Shown: positions 48,218-57,704, counted from the stretch's first letter. The stretch: DNA of 64,000 nucleotides from Gemmatimonadales bacterium (GCA_020633775.1 JACKDA010000007.1:46513-110512), one strand, 5' to 3'. The notes: generated by a model not told the origin, from the sequence alone. A program made the numbers and translations.

Positions 48218-48946
48218 TCAGACCCGCCGCAGGATCCACTCCGGCGTGAGGGTCTGCAACAGCGCCGCCATCCGGGTGAAGGCGCCGCTGACGAGCAGCA
48301 GGCCCACCACGATCAGGAGGATTCCGCTCACCCGCTGGACCCATGGGAGCCAGCGCCGGAACCTCGTGAACCAGCCGCGGAAGCGATCGACCGCCACGGC
48401 GGCGATCAGGAACGGGACCGCCAGCCCCGCCGAGTAGGCCGCGAGCAGGCCCATGCTCCGGCCAACCTCGCCCGTCGTCATCCCGAGGCCGAGGATCCCG
48501 CCGAGGACCGGACCGAGGCAGGGGGTCCAACCGGCGGCAAACGCCATCCCCACCAGGAAGGAACCGAGGAAACCGACCGGCTTGCGATCGAGGTGCACCC
48601 GACGCTCCCGCTCGACCGCCGCGATCCGGAAGATACCGGTGGCATAGATGCCGAAGACGATGAGCATCACGCCGCCGATGCGCGCGAGGGTCTCCTTGTG
48701 GAAGCGCAACGCGGAGCCGAGGGCGGTGGCGCCCGCCCCGAGCGCGATGAAGATCACGGAGAAGCCCGCCACGAACAGCAGCGCGTGCCAGAGCGCCCAG
48801 CGGCGGCGATCGCCCATCTCCTCGATGGTCATCCCGGTGAGGAAGCCGAGGTACGACGGCACGAGCGGCAGCACGCAGGGCGACAGGAACGAGAGCAATC
48901 CCGCCGCGAACGCGACCGGCAGGATGAGCGACGGGCCGTCGTTCAC
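48218..48946 (-). CDS. ccdA: Cytochrome c biogenesis/thiol transport protein CcdA
   Basis: A 242-residue, six-helix membrane protein. The redox cysteines lie in FLSPCVLPLVPSYLGFLTG and GWTPCLGPVLGGILG, the classical CcdA pair. It passes electrons from thioredoxin to extracytoplasmic thiol proteins, for example in cytochrome c maturation. The GTG at 48946 overlaps the fur stop as GTGA. This is the second such carrier in the window; the other (20207-20914) is DsbD-like. Confidence 0.92.
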   Translation of the reverse strand: MNDGPSLILPVAFAAGLLSFLSPCVLPLVPSYLGFLTGMTIEEMGDRRRWALWHALLFVAGFSVIFIALGAGATALGSALRFHKETLARIGGVMLIVFGIYATGIFRIAAVERERRVHLDRKPVGFLGSFLVGMAFAAGWTPCLGPVLGGILGLGMTTGEVGRSMGLLAAYSAGLAVPFLIAAVAVDRFRGWFTRFRRWLPWVQRVSGILLIVVGLLLVSGAFTRMAALLQTLTPEWILRRV

Positions 48947-49425
48947 CGGGACCGTCCCGGCGCCGCGGGGGCGGCACCGACCTCCCGCCGACGGCACTCG
49001 CGGCAGAGGCCGTGCAGTTCGACCTGATAGCGCTCGGCGAGGAAGCCATGCTGGTCGGCGAGCAGCGGCAGCGCGCGCTCGAGCTGCTCGAGGGCGAATT
49101 CGGTGAGCTTGCCGCAGCGTCGGCACACGAGGTGCCCGTGAGCGCTGCCCGGGTCGATCGCCTCGTAGCGCCGGAATCCCTCACCGAAATCGTGGGCGCG
49201 AACGAACCCCGCTGCGACGAGGGTGTCGAGCGCGCGGTAGATCGTCGCGGTGCCGACCTGTTCGCCCGAGCGACGCAGCAGCGCCGCGATGTCGTCGACG
49301 GAGAGGTGCCGGTCGGCGCCCAGCACCGCCCCGGCGACGAGGTCGCGCTGGCGGGTCACCGGCTGGTGGCGATCCCGCAGCCAGCGACGGAACCGCTCCA
49401 GCGCGGCGGGGGGGGCGTCAGGCAT
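48943..49425 (-). CDS. Fur family transcriptional regulator
   Basis: A 160-residue metal-dependent repressor. The winged helix is at residues 8-85 (VTRQRDLVAGAVLG, LSVDDIAALLRRSGEQVGTATIYRALDTLVAAGFV). The dimer/metal domain has GHLVCRRCGK and a second CREC pair for structural zinc, plus HGHL and HGLC ligands. Iron, zinc or peroxide could be the signal. It is transcribed ahead of ccdA and close to, but not with, the TonB receptor gene at 50996. Confidence 0.9.
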   Translation of the reverse strand: MPDAPPAALERFRRWLRDRHQPVTRQRDLVAGAVLGADRHLSVDDIAALLRRSGEQVGTATIYRALDTLVAAGFVRAHDFGEGFRRYEAIDPGSAHGHLVCRRCGKLTEFALEQLERALPLLADQHGFLAERYQVELHGLCRECRRREVGAAPAAPGRSR

Positions 49426-49846
49426 CCGGTGCATCGGGCGCCTCATCCGCGCCGCCGTCCGCCCCCGTCGGCGCGGGCGCCGGCGGGAACCAGGTCGCGA
49501 TCTCGACGTCCGCCGGCGGGTCCTCGTCATCGGCGCGCACCGGGACGAGGGCAAGCAGCTCGTGCAGCGCCTCGACCGGGCCGGACCCCACCTCGACCAT
49601 GTCGGCGGTGAACCCGCCGCGGTCCCGTCCCTTGATCGTGGCGGTGTACGAGGCGGTCAGGATGCGGCGACGCTCGCCGGTCACGAGACTCACGATCGCC
49701 GTACCGTACTCCTTCTGCTCCCGCCGCACGATCCGGAAGACCCAGATGCCGTCGACCTCCTCGACCGGGATCCGCTCCGCGAGCCAGGCCGCGAGCCGTT
49801 CCCAGCGTTCGCCCTCGCCGGGGCGAACCGTCAGTTCCGGGAGCAT
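49418..49846 (-). CDS. Conserved hypothetical protein
   Basis: A 142-residue soluble protein I do not recognise. The first 105 residues are compact with alternating strands (GIWVFRIVRREQKEYGTAIVSL, ILTASYTATIKGRDRG). The last 35 are Pro/Ala/Asp-rich and disordered. Its start lies 16 bases inside the upstream gene and its stop overlaps the fur start by eight bases, so it belongs to this operon. Confidence 0.7.
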   Translation of the reverse strand: MLPELTVRPGEGERWERLAAWLAERIPVEEVDGIWVFRIVRREQKEYGTAIVSLVTGERRRILTASYTATIKGRDRGGFTADMVEVGSGPVEALHELLALVPVRADDEDPPADVEIATWFPPAPAPTGADGGADEAPDAPDA

Positions 49847-50913
49847 CGCGCCTCCACGAAGTGCCGCAGGACATGCATGAAGTCCTGGGCGTTGGTCACG
49901 ACGCCGAACGCCTGGTGGGTGCCACGATCCTTGAGCTTGGTCACCACGAACTCCGTCTGGTCCACGCAGATGGTGAGCAGCGGTTCCGGACGCCCCTCGG
50001 CGTTGTGGGTGTGGAACGCCGGGAGCATGTTGCCGACCGCGATCGCGTGCAGCGCCGTGGCGACCAGCACCGCCCCGGTCGCGCGCACCGCGTGCTCGCG
50101 CATCGCATCCTGCGCGGCGAGCGCATCGGTGAGCACGCCGGGGAGCGGTCCATCGTCCCGGATCGAGCCGGCGAGGACATACGGCGTGCCGGTCGTGACC
50201 AGCGCGTGCATGATGCCCGACGGGATCAGGCCATCGGCCACCGCCGCCTCGATCGAACCGGCGGCACGGACGGCATTGATCGCGCGCATGTGCAGGCCGT
50301 GGCCACCGCTCGTCGGGCGACCGGCGCCGTCCATGCCGAGGGTCGTGCCGAAGATCGCGGCCTCGATATCGTGCACCGCGACGGCGTTGCCGGCCAGCAT
50401 CGCCCCGACGAACCCCTCGCGGATGAACCATTCGAAGTCGGCCCGCGCCCGGGAGTGCACCAGTGCGGGACCGGCGACCCAGAGGAGCGATCCGCCCCGG
50501 GCGCGCTGCTCGAGGAGTCGGTCGGCGAGGTCCTCGTAGTTCACGGGCCGCTCGCGCGAGACCTCGGTGCTCATGAACGAGAACTCGCCCGGGGTCGCCG
50601 AGCCGCCGAGGAATCCCTCCGCGTGCACGACGACTCCTTCCCCGCCCTGCTCGTCGTGGCCGACGAGGACCGGCTCGCCGGCCAGCACCTTGCGGGGCTC
50701 GAGGGTCACCAGCACGCCGTCGCGCTGGACGACCGCGCAGTCCATCCGCGGTCGGGTCGGCGCCTGCCAGCCGTCCGGGAGGCGGACGTAGGTCGGCAGG
50801 TTCGACGTCGAGAAGAACCCCTCGGGCAGGACGCCGTCCTGTGGAGCGGCGACGAAGCGGGCGAGCGGCGCGTCCCGGAACGGCGGCTCGGTGACATCGG
50901 GAAGCCATGGCAT
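49831..50913 (-). CDS. TIGR00300/LOR-SDH family protein (ornithine cyclodeaminase-like)
   Basis: A 360-residue protein of the LOR/SDH family. The diagnostic sequences are GNAVAVHDIEAAIFGTTLG, GGHGLHMRAINAVRAAG, VLAGSIRDDGPLPGVLTDAL and ATALHAIAVGNMLP. Members include the ornithine cyclodeaminase domain of cyanobacterial AgrE/ArgZ and an archaeal ornithine cyclodeaminase, which bind NAD and make proline from ornithine. Substrate here is inferred. The ATG at 50913 is chosen since the family N-terminus (FSTSNLPTYVRLPDG) follows. Confidence 0.8.
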   Translation of the reverse strand: MPWLPDVTEPPFRDAPLARFVAAPQDGVLPEGFFSTSNLPTYVRLPDGWQAPTRPRMDCAVVQRDGVLVTLEPRKVLAGEPVLVGHDEQGGEGVVVHAEGFLGGSATPGEFSFMSTEVSRERPVNYEDLADRLLEQRARGGSLLWVAGPALVHSRARADFEWFIREGFVGAMLAGNAVAVHDIEAAIFGTTLGMDGAGRPTSGGHGLHMRAINAVRAAGSIEAAVADGLIPSGIMHALVTTGTPYVLAGSIRDDGPLPGVLTDALAAQDAMREHAVRATGAVLVATALHAIAVGNMLPAFHTHNAEGRPEPLLTICVDQTEFVVTKLKDRGTHQAFGVVTNAQDFMHVLRHFVEARCSRN

Positions 50914-50995
50914 GGGCGGGTAAGCTAGGGGACGTGGCGGAGCGGGGACAAGCGCGTGTTGCCGCCCCTCCCCCTCGTGCCCACCTTCCGACCCG

Positions 50996-53035
50996 ATGCC
51001 ACTCCCGCTGCTGGTCCTCGCACTCCTCCTCGCCGGCCTCCACACGGTCGTGGCCGCGCAGGACTCCGTGACCGTCCTTCCTCCGATCGGGGTCACCGCC
51101 GCCCGGACGGCGACGCCCGCCGGCACGGCCGGACTCCCGGTGTCGGTCCTCAGCGGCACGGAGGCCGGACGCGGACGGCCCTTGCCCGCCCTCGACGAGT
51201 TGCTGGCCTTCGTGCCGGGCGTCCTGGCGTCAGGCCGCGGCGACCCGACCCTCGACGATCGGGTGGCCCTGCGCGGGACCGGGGCACGGGCCAACTTCGG
51301 GATTCGCGGCATCCGGGTGCTCGTGGACGGGTTCCCCGCCACCCTGCCCGACGGCCAGAGCCAGCTGGGCCAGCTTGTCCCGCTGGCGATCGAACGGATC
51401 GCCGTGGCCAGGGGACCATTGGCGGCCCTGCATGGCAACGGGGCGAGCGGCGTGCTGGCGCTGGAGACCCCCTCCGGGCTCGGCGACGCGTCCGCGGCCC
51501 GCTTCGCCGTTCAGGCGGGGTCCGCAGGAACGCGCGAGGCGGCGGTCGGGCTGTCGGCCAGCTCGCCGCGGCTGGGCGCCACGCTGTTCGCCGCGCGCGA
51601 GGCGAGCGATGGCCTCCGGACCCACGCAGCCTTCACCCGTCGCCGACTGCAGGGCGGGATCACCTGGCAACCGGACCCGGCCAACCGACTGCTGGTACGG
51701 TTGGCGGTCCAGGACGACCCGTTCAGCGCCTCACCCGGCGCGCTTACCGTGGCCGAGTTCGCGGCCGACCCGCGGGGCGCGGCGCCTCGCAATCGCACGC
51801 TCGACGCCGGGAAGGCGGTGCGACAGCAGCAACTCGGAATCGGCTGGGACCACTCGGGGCACGCCGTGTCGCTGGTGTCGCGCGCCTGGATCCTTGGTCG
51901 CGACCTGGAGAATCCGATCGCGGCGCCGGCGCCGCTCGACCCGACGCACGGCACCTGGATCGCGCTGACGCGCGCCGTGCGTGGCGCCAGCAGCACGCTC
52001 ACGTGGCGAGTGCATTCCGGACTCGACCTGGGGGCGGGACTCGACGTCCAGCAGATGCGCGACGTGCGCACCAACCGGCCCCATGTCGGTGCCGGCCCGG
52101 ATGGCCCCGCGTTCGTCGATCAGGACGAGGTGGTGCGGGAACTGGGTGGCTTCCTCCACGCCGCGTGGCGGGTACACCCGGCCGTGGTCGTGCGAGGCGG
52201 GGTCCGGCGCGACGGGGTGCGCTTCAGCGTGACCGACCGCCTGGAACCAGGCGCCTCGGGGGATCGGACGCTCGCGGCGACGTCGGGATCGGCGTCGATC
52301 GCGTGGCAGGCGGGCGCCACCGAGGCGTGGCTCGGCGCCGGGCGCTCGTTCGAGACCCCCACCACCACCGAACTGGGCAATCGCCCGGATGGCTCGACCG
52401 GCCTGAATCGGGAGCTCCAGCCGGCACGCACGACCTCGCTCGAAGTAGGACTCCGTCACGGTGCGGGCCGGGTGCGCCTCGAGGGCGCCGCGTGGACGGC
52501 CGTCACGCACGACGCGATCCTGCCCGCCGCCGAGATCGGCGGCCGGTCGCTGTTCCGGAACGTCGCGCGCACGACGTCGCGCGGGGTGGAATTCTCCGGC
52601 GACCTGCTGCTCGCGCGCGGGGTGGTCGCGCGGGCCGCCGCCACCGTGATCGCGGCGCGGTTCGGTCCGCAGCTCGTGGACGCAGAGGGCACCCCGATCG
52701 GCGGCCACCGCCTCCCGGGCATCCCGACGGCGACGCTTCGCCTCGGCCTGACGGCGCGACGGGGGCCGTGGTCCCTCGACGTCGACCACGCCTTCCGCGG
52801 CGCCACGGAAGCCTTCGACGACGGGCGACAGCGCGCCGAGGGATGGGGCTCGGGAATCACCAATGCGGCGCTGCGCGTCAGCGCGACGACGCGACTCTCG
52901 CTCCACGCCGTCGTGCGCAACCTCACCGATCGCGCCGTGGCGAGCTCCGTCGTCGTCAACGCCGCGGGAGCCCGCATCATCCAGCCGCTCCCGACACGAC
53001 AGGTCAGCCTGGGCTTCGCGCTCGCACTCGACTGA
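50996..53035 (+). CDS. TonB-dependent outer-membrane receptor
   Basis: A 679-residue outer-membrane transporter. A signal peptide (LLVLALLLAGLHTVVAAQ) and a TonB-box-like VTVLPPIGVTA come first. The plug domain (about 40-160) includes LDELLAFVPGVLAS, RGTGARANFGIRGIRVLVDGFP and IERIAVARGPLAALHGNGASG. A barrel follows with long extracellular loops and the usual ending NVARTTSRGVEFSG to VSLGFALALD. The ligand is unknown. No iron-box is obvious in the 82 bases upstream, although a fur gene lies nearby. Confidence 0.9.
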   Translation: MPLPLLVLALLLAGLHTVVAAQDSVTVLPPIGVTAARTATPAGTAGLPVSVLSGTEAGRGRPLPALDELLAFVPGVLASGRGDPTLDDRVALRGTGARANFGIRGIRVLVDGFPATLPDGQSQLGQLVPLAIERIAVARGPLAALHGNGASGVLALETPSGLGDASAARFAVQAGSAGTREAAVGLSASSPRLGATLFAAREASDGLRTHAAFTRRRLQGGITWQPDPANRLLVRLAVQDDPFSASPGALTVAEFAADPRGAAPRNRTLDAGKAVRQQQLGIGWDHSGHAVSLVSRAWILGRDLENPIAAPAPLDPTHGTWIALTRAVRGASSTLTWRVHSGLDLGAGLDVQQMRDVRTNRPHVGAGPDGPAFVDQDEVVRELGGFLHAAWRVHPAVVVRGGVRRDGVRFSVTDRLEPGASGDRTLAATSGSASIAWQAGATEAWLGAGRSFETPTTTELGNRPDGSTGLNRELQPARTTSLEVGLRHGAGRVRLEGAAWTAVTHDAILPAAEIGGRSLFRNVARTTSRGVEFSGDLLLARGVVARAAATVIAARFGPQLVDAEGTPIGGHRLPGIPTATLRLGLTARRGPWSLDVDHAFRGATEAFDDGRQRAEGWGSGITNAALRVSATTRLSLHAVVRNLTDRAVASSVVVNAAGARIIQPLPTRQVSLGFALALD

Positions 53036-53061
53036 GCCGCGAGCGGTCGGCCCGCGATGCG

Positions 53062-55488
53062 TCAGAGCATCGAGACCGGATCCCGGTCGAGGGTGAACCG
53101 AATCCCGCCCCGCCGCGCACTCAGGCGCGGACCGACGGTGCGCACCCAGGCGCCGAGCGCACGGGCATCTCCCCGCACCAGCAGGTGGGCACGATACTCG
53201 CCCCGGATCCGGCCGATCGGACAGGGCGCAGGGCCGAGGACGACGAGCCCCGCGCGCGAGCGGGCGATCGCCCGCTCGCACCAGGCCGCGAAGGTGGCGA
53301 GCTGGGCCTCGACATCGGCGGCCTCGGGCCCGCTTGCCACGACCCGCGCGAGCTCGACGGTCGGCGGGTACGGTGGCATGGTCCGCGCCGCCAGCTCGGC
53401 GTCGAGGAAGGTGGTCGCGTCGTGCCGGGCCGCGCACTGGAGGGCGGGATGCTCCGGTTGGCGGGTCTGCACGAGCACGCGGCCACCCAGGGGCCCGCGA
53501 CCGGCCCGACCCGCGACCTGGGCGACGAGCTGGAAGGTCCGCTCCGCCGCACGGAAGTCGGGCAGGTGCAGCGCCGTGTCGGCATCGACCACCCCGACGA
53601 GTGTCACGTTGGGGAAGTCGATCCCCTTGGCGATCATCTGGGTGCCGAGGAGCACGTCGACCTCGCCGCGCCCGACCCGCTCGAGAATCCGATGGTGCGA
53701 CCAGCGGGTCCCGGTCGTGTCGAGATCCATCCGCGCCACGCGCGCACGCGGGAATCGCTCGGCCACGAGGCGTTCGAGCTGCTGGGTGCCCGCACCCCGG
53801 CGATGGATCGTGGTGCCCCCGCACGCGGCGCACCCGGCGGGGACGTCGGCGCGGTGATCGCAGTAATGACACCGCAGGTGCTCCGGGTCATGATGCAGGG
53901 TCAGCGCGATGCTGCACGACGGACAATCGACCACGGTGCCACAGGCGGCACACTGGATGAACGTCGACCACCCGCGACGATTGAGGAGCAGGAGGACCTG
54001 CTCGCCGCGGTCGAGGCTCCGCGCCATCGCCGCGTCCAGCGCCTCCGACCACGGCAGCGGGCCGGCCGCGACGAGCGGTTCGTGGCGCAGGTCGACGAGA
54101 TCGACGGGCGGCATCGGGCGTCCGGCGACGCGGGTCGGCAGGTCGATCACCGTCCCCCCCTGCCGGACCTGCGCCCAGCTCTCCACCGAGGGGGTCGCGG
54201 TCCCGAGGATCACCGTGGCCCCCTCGCGCCGCGCGCGCATCCGCGCCACGTCGCGCGCGTGGTAGCGTGGCGTCTCCCCGTTCTTGTAGCTCCCCTCGTG
54301 CTCCTCGTCGAGGATGATCACGCCGAGGCGCTCGATCGGGGCGAACACGGCCGACCTGGCCCCGACCGCGACGCGCCGCTCGCCGCGACGGAGCAGCCGC
54401 CAGGCATCGGCCCGCTCGGCGTCCGAGAGGCCGGAGTGCAGCACCGCCACCGCGTCGCCGAAGGCGCCGCGCACGCGCGCCACGGTCTGCGGCGTCAGCG
54501 CGATCTCGGGCACGAGCAGGATCGCCCCCTGCCCACTCGCCAGCAGGTGCCGGATGTGCTCGAGATAGACGGCGGTCTTCCCCGAGCCGGTGACCCCGTG
54601 CAGCAGCGCTTCCCCTCCGGGCGGCAGGGCGGCGAGGGTGGCGAGTGCGTCCTGCTGCGCGGGGAGGAGCTCGGTCGGCGGCGGAGTCCCGACGAGGTCG
54701 GCGAACGGATCGCGGATCGATTCCGCCTCCTCGATCACGACGATGCCGCCGGCCACGAGCTGGGCGAGTGGCCCGGCACTCGCGCCGGCGCGATCCAGGA
54801 GGACGCGCACCGCGAGCCGGCCCCCGGCCTGCTCGAGACTCTCGTAGAGGGCACGCTGGGTGCGGGCCCGACGGAAGCGCGCCTCGCGCTCCACCAGCGT
54901 CAGCGGCTCGCCCGCGAGCACGGCGACCCGGGCGGTTCGCGTGCCGCCGCGCAGATCGGGGGGCACCGCCTCGAGGGAGAGCAGCCCCAGGCGGCGGAGT
55001 CGATCGATCACGTCGAACGCCGGCCGCCGGAGGAGTCGCGACGCGGCCCGGGCGCTGGCCCGGCCACCGTCGCGCCGCTGCAGCCACGCGAGGAGCTCGC
55101 CGGCGGCACCCCCGACCCGCGCCGTGGCCCCGGCCTCGGTGAGGTGCAGCACCAGTTCGGTGCGTCCCCAGAGCGGGGCCGGCAGCATCGCGCGGAGCAT
55201 CAGGCCGATGGGCGCGCCCCAGTGTCGCGCCGCATCCTCGGCCACTGCCAGCAGCGGCTCGGGGAGTGCCGGTTCGTCGTCGGGCACCGCCAGGACTTCC
55301 CTGGCCTCACCCGGCGGTGGTGTCTCGTCGAGTGCGACGACGATCCCGATCATCTCCTGTTGGCGCACGGGGACCACGACGCGCGCGCCGACCACCACGC
55401 GATCGGCGATCGTCGGCGGGACACGGTACCGATACGGTTCAGGCACCGGGAGCGGCAACGCCACCCGGGCGAACCGCGAGGTGCTCAC
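53062..55488 (-). CDS. priA: Primosomal protein N' (replication restart helicase)
   Basis: The 808-residue helicase restarts stalled forks. Its layout is an N-terminal 3'-end binding domain (VALPLPVPEPYRYRVP), Walker A GVTGSGKT near residues 298-305, LVPEIALTPQ, DEEHEGSYK, the cysteine-rich zinc domain (CAACGTVVDCPSC, CHYC, CAACG) and GTQMIAKGIDFPNVTLVGV, QVAGRAGRG. The GTG at 55488 overlaps the epimerase stop as GTGA. Confidence 0.94.
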   Translation of the reverse strand: MSTSRFARVALPLPVPEPYRYRVPPTIADRVVVGARVVVPVRQQEMIGIVVALDETPPPGEAREVLAVPDDEPALPEPLLAVAEDAARHWGAPIGLMLRAMLPAPLWGRTELVLHLTEAGATARVGGAAGELLAWLQRRDGGRASARAASRLLRRPAFDVIDRLRRLGLLSLEAVPPDLRGGTRTARVAVLAGEPLTLVEREARFRRARTQRALYESLEQAGGRLAVRVLLDRAGASAGPLAQLVAGGIVVIEEAESIRDPFADLVGTPPPTELLPAQQDALATLAALPPGGEALLHGVTGSGKTAVYLEHIRHLLASGQGAILLVPEIALTPQTVARVRGAFGDAVAVLHSGLSDAERADAWRLLRRGERRVAVGARSAVFAPIERLGVIILDEEHEGSYKNGETPRYHARDVARMRARREGATVILGTATPSVESWAQVRQGGTVIDLPTRVAGRPMPPVDLVDLRHEPLVAAGPLPWSEALDAAMARSLDRGEQVLLLLNRRGWSTFIQCAACGTVVDCPSCSIALTLHHDPEHLRCHYCDHRADVPAGCAACGGTTIHRRGAGTQQLERLVAERFPRARVARMDLDTTGTRWSHHRILERVGRGEVDVLLGTQMIAKGIDFPNVTLVGVVDADTALHLPDFRAAERTFQLVAQVAGRAGRGPLGGRVLVQTRQPEHPALQCAARHDATTFLDAELAARTMPPYPPTVELARVVASGPEAADVEAQLATFAAWCERAIARSRAGLVVLGPAPCPIGRIRGEYRAHLLVRGDARALGAWVRTVGPRLSARRGGIRFTLDRDPVSML

Positions 55489-56501
55489 CGTCGCACGACC
55501 CCCAGCCCCGGCCCGTCGGGGAGGCGCACCTGACCACCGTGGATCGTGGCACCGACGAACGGATCCTGGGCCAGCAGCGCCGCGCCATCGAGGTCGACGA
55601 CATCGACGAGCGGGGTCAGGTGGGCGGCGGCGGTGATCCCGAGCGACGACTCGATCATGCAGCCCACCATCACCTGCAGGTGGTGCGCGCGCGCGATCGC
55701 GATCATCCGCAGCGCCTCGCGCAGCGAGCCGCACTTCGCGAGCTTGATGTTGATGCCATCGACCTTGCCGACGAGGGGCGGGATGTCGCGCGCGGTGACG
55801 CAGCTCTCGTCGGCGATCACCGGGATCGTCGCGGCGGCACGCACGCGACCGAGTCCCTCGTGATCGCGCGGGGCCACCGGCTGCTCGAGGAGCGTCACCC
55901 CGAACTCGGCGAGCACCGGCAGCATCGCGACCGCCTGCGCCGCCGACCACGCGCAATTGGCATCGACCCGCAGCTCCTTGTCGGTCGCCTCGCGGATGGT
56001 CCGCAGCACCATGAGGTCATCCGCGCCACCGAGCTTCACCTTGAGGATCGGGTACTCCTCCGCCTCGGCGACCTTCATCCGCAGCCGGTCCGGCGTGTCG
56101 AGCCCGATCGTGAAGGTCGACTGCGGCGCCGCCGCCGGGTCGAGTCCCCACCAGCGACAGAGCGGCATCCCCGCGCGCTTCGCCACGAGATCGTGCAGCG
56201 CCGCGGAGATCGCGACCCGGGCCGCCGCGTTGCCCCCGAGGGCCGCGAGCAGGCGTGCCTCGATTGCCTCGAGCTGCCCGGGGTCGTCACCAAGCTGCGC
56301 GGCGTAGGTCGGCAGGGCGGCCTGGACCGTCTCGAGGGTCTCCCCATAGAAGCGCGTCGCGGCCGCCTCCCCCCATCCCTCGTTGCCGTCGGCGTCCTGG
56401 ATCCGCACCATCACCGTGCGATAATCCGATTGCCCGCCGCGCGCGATGATGAACGGATGGCGGGTGCGCAGGGAGAGGAGTTCGGTGGTCAGCGTGAGCA
56501 T
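55485..56501 (-). CDS. L-Ala-D/L-Glu (dipeptide) epimerase
   Basis: A 338-residue enolase-superfamily enzyme. Catalytic lysines are K156 (KVK) and K256 (IKLAKCG). Metal ligands are D180, E206 and D231. The substrate motif DxD is at D303-D305 (VDLDG), which in the family binds the free amino group of dipeptides. This set points to Ala-Glu epimerase, the muropeptide recycling step that converts L-Ala-D-Glu. It is upstream of priA in one operon; anmK and murQ are 11 kb away. Confidence 0.87.
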   Translation of the reverse strand: MLTLTTELLSLRTRHPFIIARGGQSDYRTVMVRIQDADGNEGWGEAAATRFYGETLETVQAALPTYAAQLGDDPGQLEAIEARLLAALGGNAAARVAISAALHDLVAKRAGMPLCRWWGLDPAAAPQSTFTIGLDTPDRLRMKVAEAEEYPILKVKLGGADDLMVLRTIREATDKELRVDANCAWSAAQAVAMLPVLAEFGVTLLEQPVAPRDHEGLGRVRAAATIPVIADESCVTARDIPPLVGKVDGINIKLAKCGSLREALRMIAIARAHHLQVMVGCMIESSLGITAAAHLTPLVDVVDLDGAALLAQDPFVGATIHGGQVRLPDGPGLGVVRR

Positions 56502-56557
56502 GGCGGGCACCCGTCGGGAAAGTGGGGAATGCAGGGCGTAGGGCGGGACGATCGGCG

Positions 56558-57448
56558 TCAGGGACCGGCCATCGCGCGCACCGTGGCGTGAACGCCATCG
56601 GCGAGCCGCGCGGGGGCATAGCCACCCTCCATGAGCCCGACGATCGGGATCGTCGGCCACCGCTCGCGGAGGCGGTGGATCCAGGTCGCCGCATCCTCGG
56701 GCTCGAGGGTGAATCCGCCGAGCGGATCGCCCGCAAGACAGTCGTAGCCGGCCGAGATCAGCAGCAGCTCGGGGTGCCAGCCCTCGGTGGCGGCCCCGAT
56801 CGCCTGCCACAGCGCCTCGAGATAGCTGGCGCGCGGGAGGCCGGGTGGCAGCGGGACGTTGAAGACGTTGCCCACCCCACGCTCCTCCGCGAGACCGCTC
56901 CAGGGATAGTGCGGATGCTGATGCATCGAGATGAAGCGGGTCCCCGGATCGGACTCGACGATCGCCTGCGTACCGTTGCCGTGGTGGACATCCCAATCGA
57001 TGATCAGCGCCCGCTCGACACCCGAGCGCCGCGCCAGTGCGCGGGCCATCGCCACCAGGTTCACCGGGCAGAACCCCATCGCCCGGGCGGCCTCGGCGTG
57101 GTGTCCCGGTGGGCGCACGGCTGCGAAGGCGTGTCGTGACGCGTCGAGTGCCGATGCAACCGCCGCCGCCACCGCGCCGGCCGAGCCGAGGATCGCAGGC
57201 CACGAGGCAGCACCGAGTGGAACCTCCTCGCCCCCGGGAAGTCCGGACGCCGCGGCCGCCTCGAGCTGGTCGATGAACGGACCCGGGTGGACCAGCGTCA
57301 GGAGGTCCCGATCGCCGGGTTCGGCCTCGATAACCTCGAGGGCGGGATCGGCGCGAAGCCGCCGCAGCACCGCCGCCAGACGCTCCGGCTGCTCCGGCAG
57401 TCCCGGCGCGTGTCCGAGGCAGGCATACGAGGTGAAGACCCGGGCCAT
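56558..57448 (-). CDS. Histone deacetylase-like amidohydrolase
   Basis: A 296-residue class II HDAC/acetoin-utilisation family enzyme. Zinc and charge-relay residues lie in VRPPGHHAE, DWDVHHGNGT and SAGYD, and GGY near the C-terminus. Bacterial members deacetylate polyamines, acetyl-CoA synthetase or unknown proteins. It is followed four bases later by a ubiquitin-fold gene in the same direction. The ATG at 57448 gives the usual start HAPGLPEQPERL. Confidence 0.9.
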   Translation of the reverse strand: MARVFTSYACLGHAPGLPEQPERLAAVLRRLRADPALEVIEAEPGDRDLLTLVHPGPFIDQLEAAAASGLPGGEEVPLGAASWPAILGSAGAVAAAVASALDASRHAFAAVRPPGHHAEAARAMGFCPVNLVAMARALARRSGVERALIIDWDVHHGNGTQAIVESDPGTRFISMHQHPHYPWSGLAEERGVGNVFNVPLPPGLPRASYLEALWQAIGAATEGWHPELLLISAGYDCLAGDPLGGFTLEPEDAATWIHRLRERWPTIPIVGLMEGGYAPARLADGVHATVRAMAGP

Positions 57449-57452
57449 GCGC

Positions 57453-57704
57453 CTACCGGACGGCGCGGCGCCGGGTCCGCAGGACGATCAGCGCGGCGCC
57501 GGCGGGGATCCCGGCATCCTGGAGCCGAGCGGACTCATCCAGTACCCGGGCGCCCCGGTACTTCACCTCGAACGCCGCGGGGTCGGCCTCGACGCGCGCG
57601 GCCCGCAATGCCGACGCCTTGAGGTCCCGCACCGACTGGTCGGCATCGAACGGCAGGGTCACCTCGTCCCACATCTCGTGGACCATCACGCGCACGGTGC
57701 TCAC
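57453..57704 (-). CDS. Ubiquitin-fold (beta-grasp) small protein
   Basis: This 83-residue protein follows the ubiquitin pattern along its whole length. A beta-hairpin VRVMVHEMWDEVTLPF is followed by helix SVRDLKASALRAA, then the stretch FEVKYRGARVLDESARLQDAGI and the closing strand ALIVLRTR. The last residues are RRRAVR with no di-glycine, so simple conjugation would need processing or does not occur. YukD/EsaB-like proteins are alternatives. The GTG at 57704 overlaps the next gene's stop as GTGA. Confidence 0.72.
   Translation of the reverse strand: MSTVRVMVHEMWDEVTLPFDADQSVRDLKASALRAARVEADPAAFEVKYRGARVLDESARLQDAGIPAGAALIVLRTRRRAVR

Noticed and set aside
49418..51438. Long frames suggesting larger fused proteins upstream of the 142-residue gene and the LOR/SDH gene
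   Set aside because: Conserved sequence begins only at 49846 and 50913; the upstream parts are shadows of neighbouring genes.
50956..55533. An open frame of 1525 codons on the plus strand over the TonB receptor and priA genes
   Set aside because: Same cause: it overlaps the receptor in another frame and priA in antisense, with biased composition and no motifs.
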